A stretch of 64,000 nt of DNA, from assembly GCA_046294265.1 (NCBI GenBank), contig JBKBKC010000006.1:124001-188000 (forward strand), read 5' to 3'. The notes beneath the pieces are model-generated. The model was not told the DNA's origin and did no database searches. It was given only the letters and a program-made list of their open reading frames with translations. The DNA is from JBKBKC01 sp046294265 (GTDB lineage: Bacteria > Pseudomonadota > Alphaproteobacteria > Rhodobacterales > Rhodobacteraceae). This document shows, piece by piece, positions 45,370 to 54,739 of this stretch. Positions within the stretch are counted from its first letter, which is position 1, and each line of letters opens with the position of its first letter. Both the position numbers and the translations under genes were made by a program.

Positions 45370-47043
45370 TCAGCCCTCCGCCAACCGGCTGATCACCACC
45401 GTCACCTCGGGCTTCTTTCCGATCTCGGCCATCGCCACCTGACGCACGACGCGGCGCATCGCCTCGTCCAGCTTTTCATCGTCGCGCAGGACCTTGGCCC
45501 CCGCCCCGTCGAGGAAACCGGATAATTCGCGCTCCAGCGCCTCGCCCAGATCGGCGCCGCCCCGGCCCTTCGGCGGCAGGCCCATAAGCTCCACCCAGGC
45601 CTCGCCCAGGGGCTTGTCATCCTCGTCCAGGATCACCGTCACCATGCAATGGCCGTTCAGCGCCATTCGGATGCGGTCACGGATCACCCCGTCGCGCGAT
45701 CCGACCATCACCGACCCGTCCAGATAGACGCGGCCCGTCTCGATGAACTCCGCCACCTCGGGCACATCGCCCGAGAGGTCGATCATCATCCCGTTGGTCG
45801 CCACTTCCGAAGCGATGCCCGCGACCGCCGCCAGCTTGGCATGTTCGCGCAGCATCCGGTGGTCCCCGTGCATGGGGATCAGGATCTGCGGTTTCAGGAT
45901 GTCGCGCACCATCTCCAGATCGGGGCGGTTCGCGTGGCCCGAGACGTGATAGCGTCCGCCGCTGTCATCCACCACATCCACGCCCATCTCGGAAAACGCG
46001 TTCATGATCTGCAAGACGCCGCGCTCGTTGCCCGGAATGGTCTTGGACGAGAACAGGAAGGTATCACCCTCCTTCATCTCCAGCCCCAGATAGCGCCCGC
46101 GGCTCAGCTGCGCCGAGGCCGCGCGCCGCTCGCCCTGGCTGCCGGTCACGATCAGCATCAGGTTCCGGCGCGGCACCTCCGACGCCTCTTCGGCGGTGAT
46201 GGTGCGCGGAAAGCCCGTCAGCACACCGGTCTCCTCGCCCACCTTGACCATCCGCTGCATCGCCCGGCCCAACAGGCACACCGACCGGTCCGCCGCCACC
46301 CCCGCTTCGGCAAGCGTTTTCAGCCGCGCCACGTTCGACGCAAAGGTGGTCGCCACCACCATGCCCGAGGCGCCGCGCACCAGTTCGGTGATCGGCGCAA
46401 GCAACGTCGACTCCGACCTGCCCGCATGCAGCGAGAACACGTTGGTCGAATCGCACATGAGCGCCTTTACGGGACGTTCCGCCGCGATGGCAGCAAAGGC
46501 AGCAGGGTCCCAAGGCTCGCCCACCAGCGGATTCGCGTCCATCTTGAAATCGCCCGTATGCACGATCCGGCCCGCGGGCGTGTCGATCACCAGGCTGGAG
46601 CATTCGGGAATCGAATGGCTGACCGGCTGGAACTGCACCTTGAAAGGCCCCGCCTCCACCACCGCCGGGCGCGGCTCCACCGTGCGGATCGTTTCGCGCG
46701 GGAGCCCCGCCTCCTCGAACTTCAGCCGCCCCAGGGCTGCGGTGAACTTGCGCGCATAGATCGGCGCCTTCAGCCCGGGCCACAGATGGGCGATGGCCCC
46801 GATATGGTCCTCATGCCCATGGGTGATGAAGATGGCCTCCAGCCGGTGCGCCCGCTCCATCAGCCAGGTCATGTCGGGAAAGATCAGGTCCACCCCCGGC
46901 GTGTTGTCCATCTCGGGGAAGGTCACGCCCAGATCCACAAGGATCAGCCGCTCCTTGTCCTCGGGGCCATAACCAAAGACATAGGCATTCATGCCCACTT
47001 CGCCTGCCCCGCCAAGGGGCAGATAGATCAACCGGTTCGCCAT
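45370..47043 (-). CDS. rnj: Ribonuclease J
   Basis: Metallo-beta-lactamase/beta-CASP endo- and 5'-exoribonuclease (557 residues) acting in rRNA maturation and mRNA decay. The zinc motif HGHEDHIG is at 75-82, further ligands lie in VSHSIPE and VHTGDFKMD, and the beta-CASP region contains SGHANRPDLEMV and IPMHGDHRM. ATG 47043 has AAGGA at eight bases; ATG 47049 is six bases upstream with spacing too short. It is the last gene of the birA-coaX-rnj cluster, 44 bases after coaX. Confidence 0.96.
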   Translation of the reverse strand: MANRLIYLPLGGAGEVGMNAYVFGYGPEDKERLILVDLGVTFPEMDNTPGVDLIFPDMTWLMERAHRLEAIFITHGHEDHIGAIAHLWPGLKAPIYARKFTAALGRLKFEEAGLPRETIRTVEPRPAVVEAGPFKVQFQPVSHSIPECSSLVIDTPAGRIVHTGDFKMDANPLVGEPWDPAAFAAIAAERPVKALMCDSTNVFSLHAGRSESTLLAPITELVRGASGMVVATTFASNVARLKTLAEAGVAADRSVCLLGRAMQRMVKVGEETGVLTGFPRTITAEEASEVPRRNLMLIVTGSQGERRAASAQLSRGRYLGLEMKEGDTFLFSSKTIPGNERGVLQIMNAFSEMGVDVVDDSGGRYHVSGHANRPDLEMVRDILKPQILIPMHGDHRMLREHAKLAAVAGIASEVATNGMMIDLSGDVPEVAEFIETGRVYLDGSVMVGSRDGVIRDRIRMALNGHCMVTVILDEDDKPLGEAWVELMGLPPKGRGGADLGEALERELSGFLDGAGAKVLRDDEKLDEAMRRVVRQVAMAEIGKKPEVTVVISRLAEG

Positions 47044-47087
47044 ACGCATCGTCCTTCGTCACATCGACGGGGTGAGCCCCCCGCGGG

Positions 47088-47855
47088 CTATTCCAAGTTC
47101 AGCAAATGGATCAGGACGAGACCATGCATGGTCAGATCGTCCTCCACCGCGTCAAAAACCGTGGTCCCCTGGTCGAACAGCGAGGCGAGCCCGCCGGTGG
47201 CGATCACCTTCAGGGGGCGCGCGCGCTCGGATCTCAGGCGCGCCACGATCCCCTCGACCAGACCGACATAGCCCCAATACACGCCCGATTGCATGCAGGC
47301 CACCGTATTCGTGCCGATCACGCTCTGGGGTTTGGTGATGTCGATATGCGGCAGCGCGGCGGCTGCCATGTGCAGCGCCTCCAGGCTCAGGTTCACGCCG
47401 GGTGCGATCACCCCGCCGATATAGGCCCCGTCCACATCCACCACGTCAAAGGTGGTCGCCGTGCCGAAATCCACCACCACCAGATCGCCGCCATGCCGGT
47501 CATGCGCGGCCGCGGTGTTCACCAGACGGTCGGGACCCACGGTCGTTCCCTGGTCCACCCGGGGGTCCACCGGCAACCGGCAGTCGGGGCGGCCCACCAC
47601 CAGCGGGCGGCAATCGAAATAGCGGCCGCAGAGGACGCGCAGGTTGAACACCACCCGCGGCACGGTCGAGGAGATGATGGCGGATGTCACCTCCACATCC
47701 ACCTTCCGCATCGTCATCAACGTGCGCAGCCAGACGAAATACTCATCGGCCGTGCGCTTGTGATCCGTGGCGATGCGCCAGGTGGCCAGGAACCCCGCCC
47801 CGTCCCAGATCGAAAACACCGTATTGGTGTTGCCGCAGTCGATGGCCAAAAGCAT
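47088..47855 (-). CDS. coaX: Type III pantothenate kinase
   Basis: Phosphorylates pantothenate in the first step of coenzyme A synthesis; type III kinases are not inhibited by CoA. It has 255 residues, with the ATP-site DCGNTNTVFSIW (6-17), GPDRLVNTAAAHDRHG and DFGTATTFDVV motifs of the CoaX class. GGVIAPGVNLSLEAL and ATGGLASLF follow as expected. It starts 12 bases after the birA stop and is followed by rnj, so the three genes are probably one transcript. Confidence 0.96.
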   Translation of the reverse strand: MLLAIDCGNTNTVFSIWDGAGFLATWRIATDHKRTADEYFVWLRTLMTMRKVDVEVTSAIISSTVPRVVFNLRVLCGRYFDCRPLVVGRPDCRLPVDPRVDQGTTVGPDRLVNTAAAHDRHGGDLVVVDFGTATTFDVVDVDGAYIGGVIAPGVNLSLEALHMAAAALPHIDITKPQSVIGTNTVACMQSGVYWGYVGLVEGIVARLRSERARPLKVIATGGLASLFDQGTTVFDAVEDDLTMHGLVLIHLLNLE

Positions 47856-47867
47856 CCCCGCCCCCCG

Positions 47868-48611
47868 TCAGAAAAACACATCCGCCGCCGGGATCGCCAC
47901 GCGGCCCCCGGCCATGCGCAACACCAGGGCACCCGTCTCGTCCAGCGTCTCGAACACCCCCTCGCGCGTCTCGGCCCCCGTCCGCGCGCGGATGGGTTCC
48001 CCCAGCCGCGCGGCATGGGCCAGCCATTCCGCCCGCACCGGCGCGAACCCCTCGGCCACCAACACCGCCTCCCACCGCGCGAATGCCGGGGCCAGATGAT
48101 CCAACAGCGCACGCGGCTCCACCCGCACACCCGTCTCGCCCAGCACCGTCACGGGGCGCAGCGCGCCCTCCTCCAGGAACGCCGCATCGGGCGCCGCGAT
48201 CAGGTTCACCCCGATCCCCACCGCCAGATGCGCCACGCGCGCGCCATCACCCGCCGCCTCCAGCAAGATCCCCGCCACCTTGCCCCCACTCAACAGCACG
48301 TCATTGGGCCATTTCAGCGCCAGCGCCGCACCCGCCCCCGTCACTGCCGCCAGCGCCTCGCGCAGTGCCAGTGCCGCCACGAAACTGCGCAACGCCGCAT
48401 CACCGGCGCCCCCCCCAGGACGCATCACCAGCGTCGCATGGAAATTGCCGCGCGGACTGGCCCAGGCCCGGCCCCGCCGACCCCGGCCCCCGGTCTGCTC
48501 GCCCGCCAGCACCCAGACCGGAGCCTGCGCCATCCGGCGCACCGCTTCCGCATTGGTGCTGTCAACACGGTCAAGCACGACCAGACCGACACCCGCAGGC
48601 CAGTCCGCCAT
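47868..48611 (-). CDS. birA: Biotin--[acetyl-CoA-carboxylase] ligase, without DNA-binding domain
   Basis: Attaches biotin to biotin-dependent carboxylases. The 247 residues have the biotinyl-AMP site GGRGRRGRAWASPRGN (from 41), KWPND (100-104), KVAGILLE and GIGVNL. The N-terminal HTH of E. coli BirA is missing, so this is the monofunctional ligase type and cannot repress biotin genes. It starts 79 bases after the nuoN stop on the same strand, with a 3' module between, and leads into coaX. Confidence 0.94.
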   Translation of the reverse strand: MADWPAGVGLVVLDRVDSTNAEAVRRMAQAPVWVLAGEQTGGRGRRGRAWASPRGNFHATLVMRPGGGAGDAALRSFVAALALREALAAVTGAGAALALKWPNDVLLSGGKVAGILLEAAGDGARVAHLAVGIGVNLIAAPDAAFLEEGALRPVTVLGETGVRVEPRALLDHLAPAFARWEAVLVAEGFAPVRAEWLAHAARLGEPIRARTGAETREGVFETLDETGALVLRMAGGRVAIPAADVFF

Positions 48612-48620
48612 CCCACAGCC

Positions 48621-48676
48621 CTTTCATCTTGGCTCAAATATCCCGCCGGGGGTCCGGGGGGCGCGCAGCCCCCCGG
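48621..48676 (-). terminator. 3' module G after nuoN, the end of the nuo operon
   Basis: On the minus strand, hairpin CCGGGGGG-CTGCGCG-CCCCCCGG (48676-48654) then core CCCCCGGCGGGATATTTGAG...CCAAGATGAAAG (48652-48621). It begins 15 bases after the nuoN stop, as expected for the end of the complex I transcript, before birA. Confidence 0.7.
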
Positions 48677-48690
48677 CCTCGCCCCGATCC

Positions 48691-50127
48691 TCACCGTACC
48701 AGCGTCTGTGCCGCCAGCGCCGCCGGCCCCTCGATCCCGAACAGGTTGATGACGCCCAGCACCATCACCGCCGCCGACCCCACCATCATCACCCACGGCA
48801 CGCCCGCCATGCGCCCGTCCACAGGGTCCTTCTCGGTGCCGAAATACATGAAATACACGATGCGCAGATAGTAGAACGCGCCGATCACGCTGGCGATCAC
48901 CCCCGCGACCGCCAGCCAGGCCATGTCGGCATCCAGTGCCGCCTTCAACACCGAGACCTTGGCGAAGAACCCCAGCATCGGCGGCACTGCCGCCATCGAG
49001 AACATCAGGATCAGCAGCGCCAGCGCCGGCAGGGGTGCCCGGGCCGACAGCATGTTCAGGCTGCCGATATCCGTCACAGCCTGCCCGTCCCGCTCCATCG
49101 ACAGGATGAAGGCGAAGGTGCCGATGTTCATCACCACATAGACCGACATGTAGATCAGCATCGCCTCGACCCCCTGCGCGGTGCCCGCCGCAAGGCCGAT
49201 CAGCGCAAAGCCCATGTGCGCGATCGAGGAATAGGCCATCAGCCGCTTGATGTCGCGCTGCCCGATGGCGGCGATGGCGCCAAGGAACATCGAGGCCAGC
49301 GCCAAAAGCGCCAGCACCTGCCCCCAGTCGCCGGGGATCGCCCCGAACGCGTCATGCACCAGCCGCGCGATCAGCGCCATCGCGGCCACCTTGGGGGCGG
49401 TGGCAAAGAAGGCCGTGACGGGGGTGGGAGAGCCCTCATAGACATCGGGCGTCCACATATGGAAGGGCGCCGCCGAGACCTTGAAGGCAAGGGCCGCCAG
49501 CATGAACACCAGCCCGAACAAGAGGCCCAGCGGCGGCTCCCCCGCCAGCGTGCTCAGGATGCCCGGGAATCCGGTGGTGCCCGCAAAGCCATAGGTCAGC
49601 GAGGCGCCATAGAGCAGCAGGCCCGAGCCCAGCGAGCCAAGGATGAAATACTTCAGCCCCGCTTCGGTGGATTTCACGCTGTCGCGCCGCATCGCCGCCA
49701 CCACATACAGGGCCAGCGACTGCAACTCGACCCCCATGTAGAGGGTCATGAGGTCGTTCGACCCCACCATCACCATCATGCCCAGCACCGCAAGCGCGAT
49801 CAGCACCGGAAATTCGAACCGCGCGAGACCACGCCGCGCCATGTAATCCTGGCTGACCGCCAGCACGGCGGCGGCCGACAGCAGAACCGCGATCTTGCCG
49901 AAGCGCGCAAAGGGGTCGTCGATCAAGAGCCCGCCAAAAGCCGTGCGCGCGCCCGATCCCGTGCTGCCGATGTAAAAGGCCAAAAGCAGGAACACCCCCA
50001 CCGTGGACCAGGTGATCAGCCGCGCCATGGCGTCCTTGCCGGTATAGACGCCGAACATCAGCGCGGCCATCGCATAGAGGGCCAGCAGGATTTCCGGCAG
50101 GACCGTGGTGAAATCGGCAGGTGTCAT
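48691..50127 (-). CDS. nuoN: NADH-quinone oxidoreductase subunit N
   Basis: Antiporter-like membrane subunit of complex I that takes part in proton pumping (478 residues, about 14 helices). Family marks include the conserved helix LTLYMGVELQSLALYVVAAM with its Glu, the lysine-containing GSLGSGLLLYGASLTYG region and KVSAAPFHMWTPDVYEGSPT. Last gene of the nuo operon, 16 bases after nuoM; a hairpin/module follows it. Confidence 0.97.
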   Translation of the reverse strand: MTPADFTTVLPEILLALYAMAALMFGVYTGKDAMARLITWSTVGVFLLLAFYIGSTGSGARTAFGGLLIDDPFARFGKIAVLLSAAAVLAVSQDYMARRGLARFEFPVLIALAVLGMMVMVGSNDLMTLYMGVELQSLALYVVAAMRRDSVKSTEAGLKYFILGSLGSGLLLYGASLTYGFAGTTGFPGILSTLAGEPPLGLLFGLVFMLAALAFKVSAAPFHMWTPDVYEGSPTPVTAFFATAPKVAAMALIARLVHDAFGAIPGDWGQVLALLALASMFLGAIAAIGQRDIKRLMAYSSIAHMGFALIGLAAGTAQGVEAMLIYMSVYVVMNIGTFAFILSMERDGQAVTDIGSLNMLSARAPLPALALLILMFSMAAVPPMLGFFAKVSVLKAALDADMAWLAVAGVIASVIGAFYYLRIVYFMYFGTEKDPVDGRMAGVPWVMMVGSAAVMVLGVINLFGIEGPAALAAQTLVR

Positions 50128-50143
50128 GCGCGGATACCCTTCG

Positions 50144-51682
50144 TCATTGTCCGGCCAGCCGCGTGTCGCCGGACAGCGGCACGGCGGCGCGGTAATCGGT
50201 GATCATTGCCTCGAAAGGCGCGCGGGTGACATCCATCACGGAAGAGGGATAGACCCCCAGCCACAGCGTCAACACCACCAGCGGCGCCAGGATCGCCTTT
50301 TCGCGGCCATCCATGTCCTTGATGCTTTTCAGCGCCTCCTTGATCAGGTCGCCGAACACCACGCGGCGGTAGAGGTACAGCGCATAGGCAGGCGACAGGA
50401 TCACCCCTGTGGCCGCCACCGCCGCGACCCAGGTGTTCACCTGAAACGCCCCCATCATCGCCAGAAACTCGCCCACGAACCCCGAAGTCCCCGGAAGACC
50501 CATGTTGGCAAGGCTGAAATACATGAAGAGGAGCGCATAGGCCGGCATGCGGATCACCAGCCCGCCATAGGCCGAGATCTCGCGCGTGTGCATCCGGTCA
50601 TAGATGACACCCACGCAGAAGAACAGCGCGCAGGAGATCAGGCCATGGCTGATCATCTGGAACATCGCGCCGTCCAGCCCCTGCTGGTTGACCGAAAAGA
50701 CGCCCATGGTCACGAACCCCATGTGCGCGACCGACCAGTAGGCGATCAGTTTTTTCATGTCCTCCTGCGCCAGCGCCACCAGCGAGGTGTAGACGACCGC
50801 AATCGCGCTCATCCAAAGCGCCACGGGGGCCAGCATGTCCGTCGCCACCGGGAACATCGGCAGGTTGAACCGGATGAAGCCATAGCCACCCATCTTCAGC
50901 ATCACCGCCGCCAGCACCATCGACCCCGCCGTGGGGGCCTGCACATGGGCATCGGGCAGCCAGGTATGCACCGGCCACATCGGCATCTTCACCGCGAAGG
51001 ACACGAAGAAGGCAAGGAACAGCAGCGTCTGCAGCCCGCCCGTCACGCTGATCCCCAGCACGCTGAGCGTCTGGGAGGCAAAGGTATGGCGCAGCAGCGA
51101 CGGGATGTCGGTGGTGCCCGCATCCACATACATCGCGATCATCGCCACCAGCATCAGAACCGAGCCGAGGAAGGTGTAGAGGAAGAACTTGAACGACGCA
51201 TAGATCCGGTCCTTGCCGCCCCAGATGCCGATGATCAGGAACATCGGGATCAACCCCGCCTCGAAGAACAGGTAGAACAGCACGAGGTCCAGCGCGCAGA
51301 ACACGCCCAGCATCAGCGTTTCAAGCACCAGAAACGCAATCATGTATTCCTTGACGCGGTGCTCCACCGTCCAGCAGGCCGCGATGGTCAGCGGCATCAG
51401 GAAGGTGGTCAACATCACCAGAAGCATCGAGATGCCATCGATGCCCATCTTGTATTTCAGGCCCATGATCCAGTCGTATTCCTCGACGAACTGGAAGCCC
51501 GGATTGGCGCGGTCAAAGCCGAACCAGACGAAGAGCGAAACAAGGAATGTGGTGGTGGTGGCGATCAGCGCCACCCATTTCGCGTTCTTCCTCGCGGCCG
51601 GGTCGTCGCCGCGCAGGAACAGCGCCAGGATCACCGCCGCGACGCCGGGCAGGAAGGTGATGATCGACAGGAGGTTGTCCAT
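50144..51682 (-). CDS. nuoM: NADH-quinone oxidoreductase subunit M
   Basis: Antiporter-like proton-channel subunit of complex I (512 residues, about 14 helices). Marks are LFYLFFEAGLIPMFLIIGIW with the key Glu, FAVKMPMWPVHTWLPDAHVQ with the channel Lys, and the broken-helix region ending in LPGTSGFVGEFLAMMG. The gene starts directly after the nuoL stop with no gap and is followed by nuoN. Confidence 0.97.
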   Translation of the reverse strand: MDNLLSIITFLPGVAAVILALFLRGDDPAARKNAKWVALIATTTTFLVSLFVWFGFDRANPGFQFVEEYDWIMGLKYKMGIDGISMLLVMLTTFLMPLTIAACWTVEHRVKEYMIAFLVLETLMLGVFCALDLVLFYLFFEAGLIPMFLIIGIWGGKDRIYASFKFFLYTFLGSVLMLVAMIAMYVDAGTTDIPSLLRHTFASQTLSVLGISVTGGLQTLLFLAFFVSFAVKMPMWPVHTWLPDAHVQAPTAGSMVLAAVMLKMGGYGFIRFNLPMFPVATDMLAPVALWMSAIAVVYTSLVALAQEDMKKLIAYWSVAHMGFVTMGVFSVNQQGLDGAMFQMISHGLISCALFFCVGVIYDRMHTREISAYGGLVIRMPAYALLFMYFSLANMGLPGTSGFVGEFLAMMGAFQVNTWVAAVAATGVILSPAYALYLYRRVVFGDLIKEALKSIKDMDGREKAILAPLVVLTLWLGVYPSSVMDVTRAPFEAMITDYRAAVPLSGDTRLAGQ

Positions 51683-53782
51683 TCAGCGCGCCCCCCCGGA
51701 CAGCGTCATCACCGTGATCAGGATCGCGATCCCGATCACCATGGCAAAGGCATAGGTGAAGATATAGCCGTTCTGCGCCCGCCCCGCCGCGCGCGTGATG
51801 CGCGGGATCACCCCGATGGCCAGCCCGTCGATGGCCCCGTCGATCACGCGGCCATCGCCCTTTTTCCAGAAGAACCGGCCGATCCACATCGCGGGGCGCA
51901 CGAAGAGCCAGTCGTAAAGCTCATCGAAATACCACTTGTTTAGCAGGAACAGGTAGAGGGGCCGCTGGTTCGCGGCCAGTTTTGCGGGCCAGTCGGGGCG
52001 GCGGATGTAGAACTGGTAGGCCATGAGGAACCCCAGCACCATCGCCACGAAGGGCGACACCTTGACCCATGTGGGCACGTAATGCGCGTCGTGCATCACC
52101 GTGTTGTCAGGGCCGAAGAACACCGCACCCTTGGGCGCCGCATGCACCTTGTCGCCCTGCACCGCCGTCTCGGGGCCGGCAGCGCCCTCGGCCGTCTGGT
52201 GATGCGCCGCCTCCAGCCCGAACCAGGTGCGCATCGCGTCTTCCTTGCCGAAGAACACGTTGTACCAGATCATGCCGGAAAACACCGCGCCCAGACCCAG
52301 CACCGCCAGCGGGATCAGCATCACGCGGGGGCTTTCATGGGGGGTGTGGGCGTGGTCGTCGCCATGGCCGTGATGGTCATGCGATTGCCCGTGCCCATGC
52401 CCCTGCGCCGCCTTCCAGCGCGGCGCGCCGTAAAAGGTCAGGAACATCAGCCGCCAGGAATAGAAACTCGTCATCGCCGCCGCCGAGACCAAAAGCCAGA
52501 AAGCCCCCGTGGAGCCGACATAGGCGCTCTCGATCACCGCGTCCTTGGACAGGAACCCGGCGAAGCCGATATGCGTCAGTGGGATGCCCACGCCGGTGAT
52601 GGCCAGCGTACCGACCATCATGGCGGCGAATGTCATGGGGATGTGTTTGCGCAGGCCGCCATAGTTGCGCATGTCCTGCTCATGATGCGTGGCGTGGATC
52701 ACAGAGCCCGCGCCCAAAAACAGCATCGCCTTGAAGAACGCATGGGTGAAGAGGTGGAACATCGCCACCGGATAGGCCCCCACCCCTGCCGCCACGAACA
52801 TGTAGCCAAGCTGCGAACAGGTGGAATAGGCGATCACGCGCTTGATGTCGTTTTGAACGAGGCCCACGGTGGCCGCGAAGAACGCGGTAAAGGCCCCCAG
52901 CGCGGTGATGAAGGTCAGCGCGCCCGGCGCGTATTCCAGGATCGGCGACATCCGGCACACGAGGAACACCCCCGCCGTCACCATCGTCGCCGCATGGATC
53001 AGCGCCGAAACCGGCGTCGGCCCTTCCATCGCGTCGGGCAGCCAGGTGTGCAGGATCAGCTGCGCCGACTTCCCCATCGCCCCGATGAAGATCAGCACCG
53101 AAATCAGCTCTGCCGCGTTCCACCCGGTCCAGAGGAACCGGATCTCGGTTTCCGCCAGCATCGGCCCCGCAGCAAAGATGTCGTCAAACCGCACCGAGTC
53201 CACCAGGTAGAACAGCGCGAAGATCCCCAGCGCAAAACCGAAATCGCCCACGCGGTTCACGATGAACGCCTTCATCGCCGCCGCATTGGCGCTGTTCTTG
53301 CGGTAGTAGAACCCGATCAGAAGGTAGGAGGCAACGCCAACCCCCTCCCACCCAAAAAAGATCTGGATCAGGTTGTCACCCGTGACCAGCATCAGCATGG
53401 TGAAGGTAAAGAACGACAGATACGCGAAGAAGCGCGCCTTATAGGGCTCGCCCTCCTTCCAGTTCTCGTCATGCGCCATGTAGCCAAAGCTGTAGAGATG
53501 CACGAGCGCGGACACCGAGTTCACCACCACCAGCATGATCGCCGTCAGCCGGTCCAGCCGGATCGCCCAGTCGGTCGCGAGTGTCCCGCTTTCGATCCAG
53601 CGCAGCAGGACGATCGTTGTCGTCTCGCCGTCGAAGGTGAAGAACACGATCCATGAGAGGAGGGCCGACAGGAACACGAGGCCCGTGGCGATGGATTGCG
53701 CCGCCACCTCGCCGATTGCGCGCCAGAAAAAGCCGCAGATGATCGCGCCGACAATCGGCGCAAATAGGATGATCGACAGCAT
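51683..53782 (-). CDS. nuoL: NADH-quinone oxidoreductase subunit L, with a His-rich loop
   Basis: Largest antiporter-like subunit of complex I (699 residues), with a long lateral helix at its C-terminus that couples the membrane arm. Marks are FFGWEGVGVASYLLIGFYYR, KSAQLILHTWLPDAMEGPTP (channel Lys) and IHAATMVTAGVFLVCR. A loop at about residues 458-480 (GHGHGQSHDHHGHGDDHAH) has nine histidines in about 22 residues, and might bind Zn or Cu, though it may be neutral. It follows nuoK by four bases. Confidence 0.97.
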   Translation of the reverse strand: MLSIILFAPIVGAIICGFFWRAIGEVAAQSIATGLVFLSALLSWIVFFTFDGETTTIVLLRWIESGTLATDWAIRLDRLTAIMLVVVNSVSALVHLYSFGYMAHDENWKEGEPYKARFFAYLSFFTFTMLMLVTGDNLIQIFFGWEGVGVASYLLIGFYYRKNSANAAAMKAFIVNRVGDFGFALGIFALFYLVDSVRFDDIFAAGPMLAETEIRFLWTGWNAAELISVLIFIGAMGKSAQLILHTWLPDAMEGPTPVSALIHAATMVTAGVFLVCRMSPILEYAPGALTFITALGAFTAFFAATVGLVQNDIKRVIAYSTCSQLGYMFVAAGVGAYPVAMFHLFTHAFFKAMLFLGAGSVIHATHHEQDMRNYGGLRKHIPMTFAAMMVGTLAITGVGIPLTHIGFAGFLSKDAVIESAYVGSTGAFWLLVSAAAMTSFYSWRLMFLTFYGAPRWKAAQGHGHGQSHDHHGHGDDHAHTPHESPRVMLIPLAVLGLGAVFSGMIWYNVFFGKEDAMRTWFGLEAAHHQTAEGAAGPETAVQGDKVHAAPKGAVFFGPDNTVMHDAHYVPTWVKVSPFVAMVLGFLMAYQFYIRRPDWPAKLAANQRPLYLFLLNKWYFDELYDWLFVRPAMWIGRFFWKKGDGRVIDGAIDGLAIGVIPRITRAAGRAQNGYIFTYAFAMVIGIAILITVMTLSGGAR

Positions 53783-53786
53783 CGCC

Positions 53787-54098
53787 CTACCCCTTCATCA
53801 CGTTGGCGTCTTCCACGTCGATGGTCCCCCGGGTGCGGAAGAACACAACGAGGATGGCAAGGCCGATCGCCGCCTCGGCCGCGGCCACGGTCAGCACGAA
53901 CATGGTGAACACCTGCCCCACCAGATCGCCCAGATGGGCGGAAAAGGCGACAAGGTTGATGTTGACCGCCAGCAGCATCAACTCGATCGACATCAGGATC
54001 ACGATGACATTCTTCCGGTTCAGGAAGATGCCGAAGATCCCGATGACGAACAACGCCGCCGCCACCGCCAGGTAATGCTCAAGTCCCACTGTCGCCAT
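53787..54098 (-). CDS. nuoK: NADH-quinone oxidoreductase subunit K
   Basis: Three-helix membrane subunit of complex I (103 residues). The conserved acidic residues in the second and third helices are visible in MSIELMLLAVNINLVAFS and TVAAAEAAIGLAILVVFFR. GGAGGGA precedes ATG 54098. It is separated from nuoJ by two inserted genes for exported proteins; normally the two are adjacent. Confidence 0.96.
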   Translation of the reverse strand: MATVGLEHYLAVAAALFVIGIFGIFLNRKNVIVILMSIELMLLAVNINLVAFSAHLGDLVGQVFTMFVLTVAAAEAAIGLAILVVFFRTRGTIDVEDANVMKG

Positions 54099-54145
54099 CG
54101 TTCCCTCCGGGTCTTTGCCCGTTTGGCCCCTTGCCGGGCCGTCCG

Positions 54146-54739
54146 TCAGTTGCCGGGTTTCAGCCCCGGATAGAAAGTCCTGCAGCCGCAGTCCAGCGCA
54201 AGGCGCCGGCCGTTGAAATCCATCCGGTCCCGCGCGCGCAGCGACAGGCGCGTGGCCAGCCCCGCTTTAGCGGCCTCGGCCTCTACCATCGCCAGCGACA
54301 GCCTGCCCTGCTCGGCGGCCCGGTCGATCCGGCCCAGCACCTGCTCCAGCGCCACGGGTGCGGGGTTTTCCATCCGCTCCATCAGCGCGAAATTCTCCGG
54401 CCCGATCACCAGCGCCTGCCCTGCGGTGCAGTCCATGATCACCGCGTAACTCTCGCTGTAGCAGCCGTTGCCGTCGCTGGCCATCTGGCCAAGAAACCCC
54501 GCCCCCAGATCGCGTGCGGGGCCAAGGCCCACGCTGCGGATCTCGTCGGGCCGCCAGGTCACCGCGCAGGCCGTGCCACGCTGGGGCCCGGACGTGGGCG
54601 TATGGAAGGCGGGCGAGCAGGCAAGCGCCGGTGCGGCAAGACCCATCGCCGCCGAGAATGCCGCCACCAAGGCGCCAAGGCGCCACGATGCCCAAGGGCC
54701 GGCCATGCGGGACGCGGCGCGGTTGACCATGTTAGTCAT
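54146..54739 (-). CDS. Predicted exported protein of unknown function inside the nuo operon
   Basis: Protein of up to 197 residues with a probable N-terminal signal peptide (GALVAAFSAAMGLAAPALA) followed by CSPAFHTP. The mature part has several cysteines (GNGCYSESYAVIMDCTAGQA, and CGC near the end) that could form disulfides in the periplasm. Not recognised. It overlaps the preceding gene by eight bases. Later starts (54730, 54706) are possible and would shorten the leader. As in other Rhodobacterales, unrelated reading frames interrupt nuo, and a link to complex I is not shown. Confidence 0.72.
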   Translation of the reverse strand: MTNMVNRAASRMAGPWASWRLGALVAAFSAAMGLAAPALACSPAFHTPTSGPQRGTACAVTWRPDEIRSVGLGPARDLGAGFLGQMASDGNGCYSESYAVIMDCTAGQALVIGPENFALMERMENPAPVALEQVLGRIDRAAEQGRLSLAMVEAEAAKAGLATRLSLRARDRMDFNGRRLALDCGCRTFYPGLKPGN

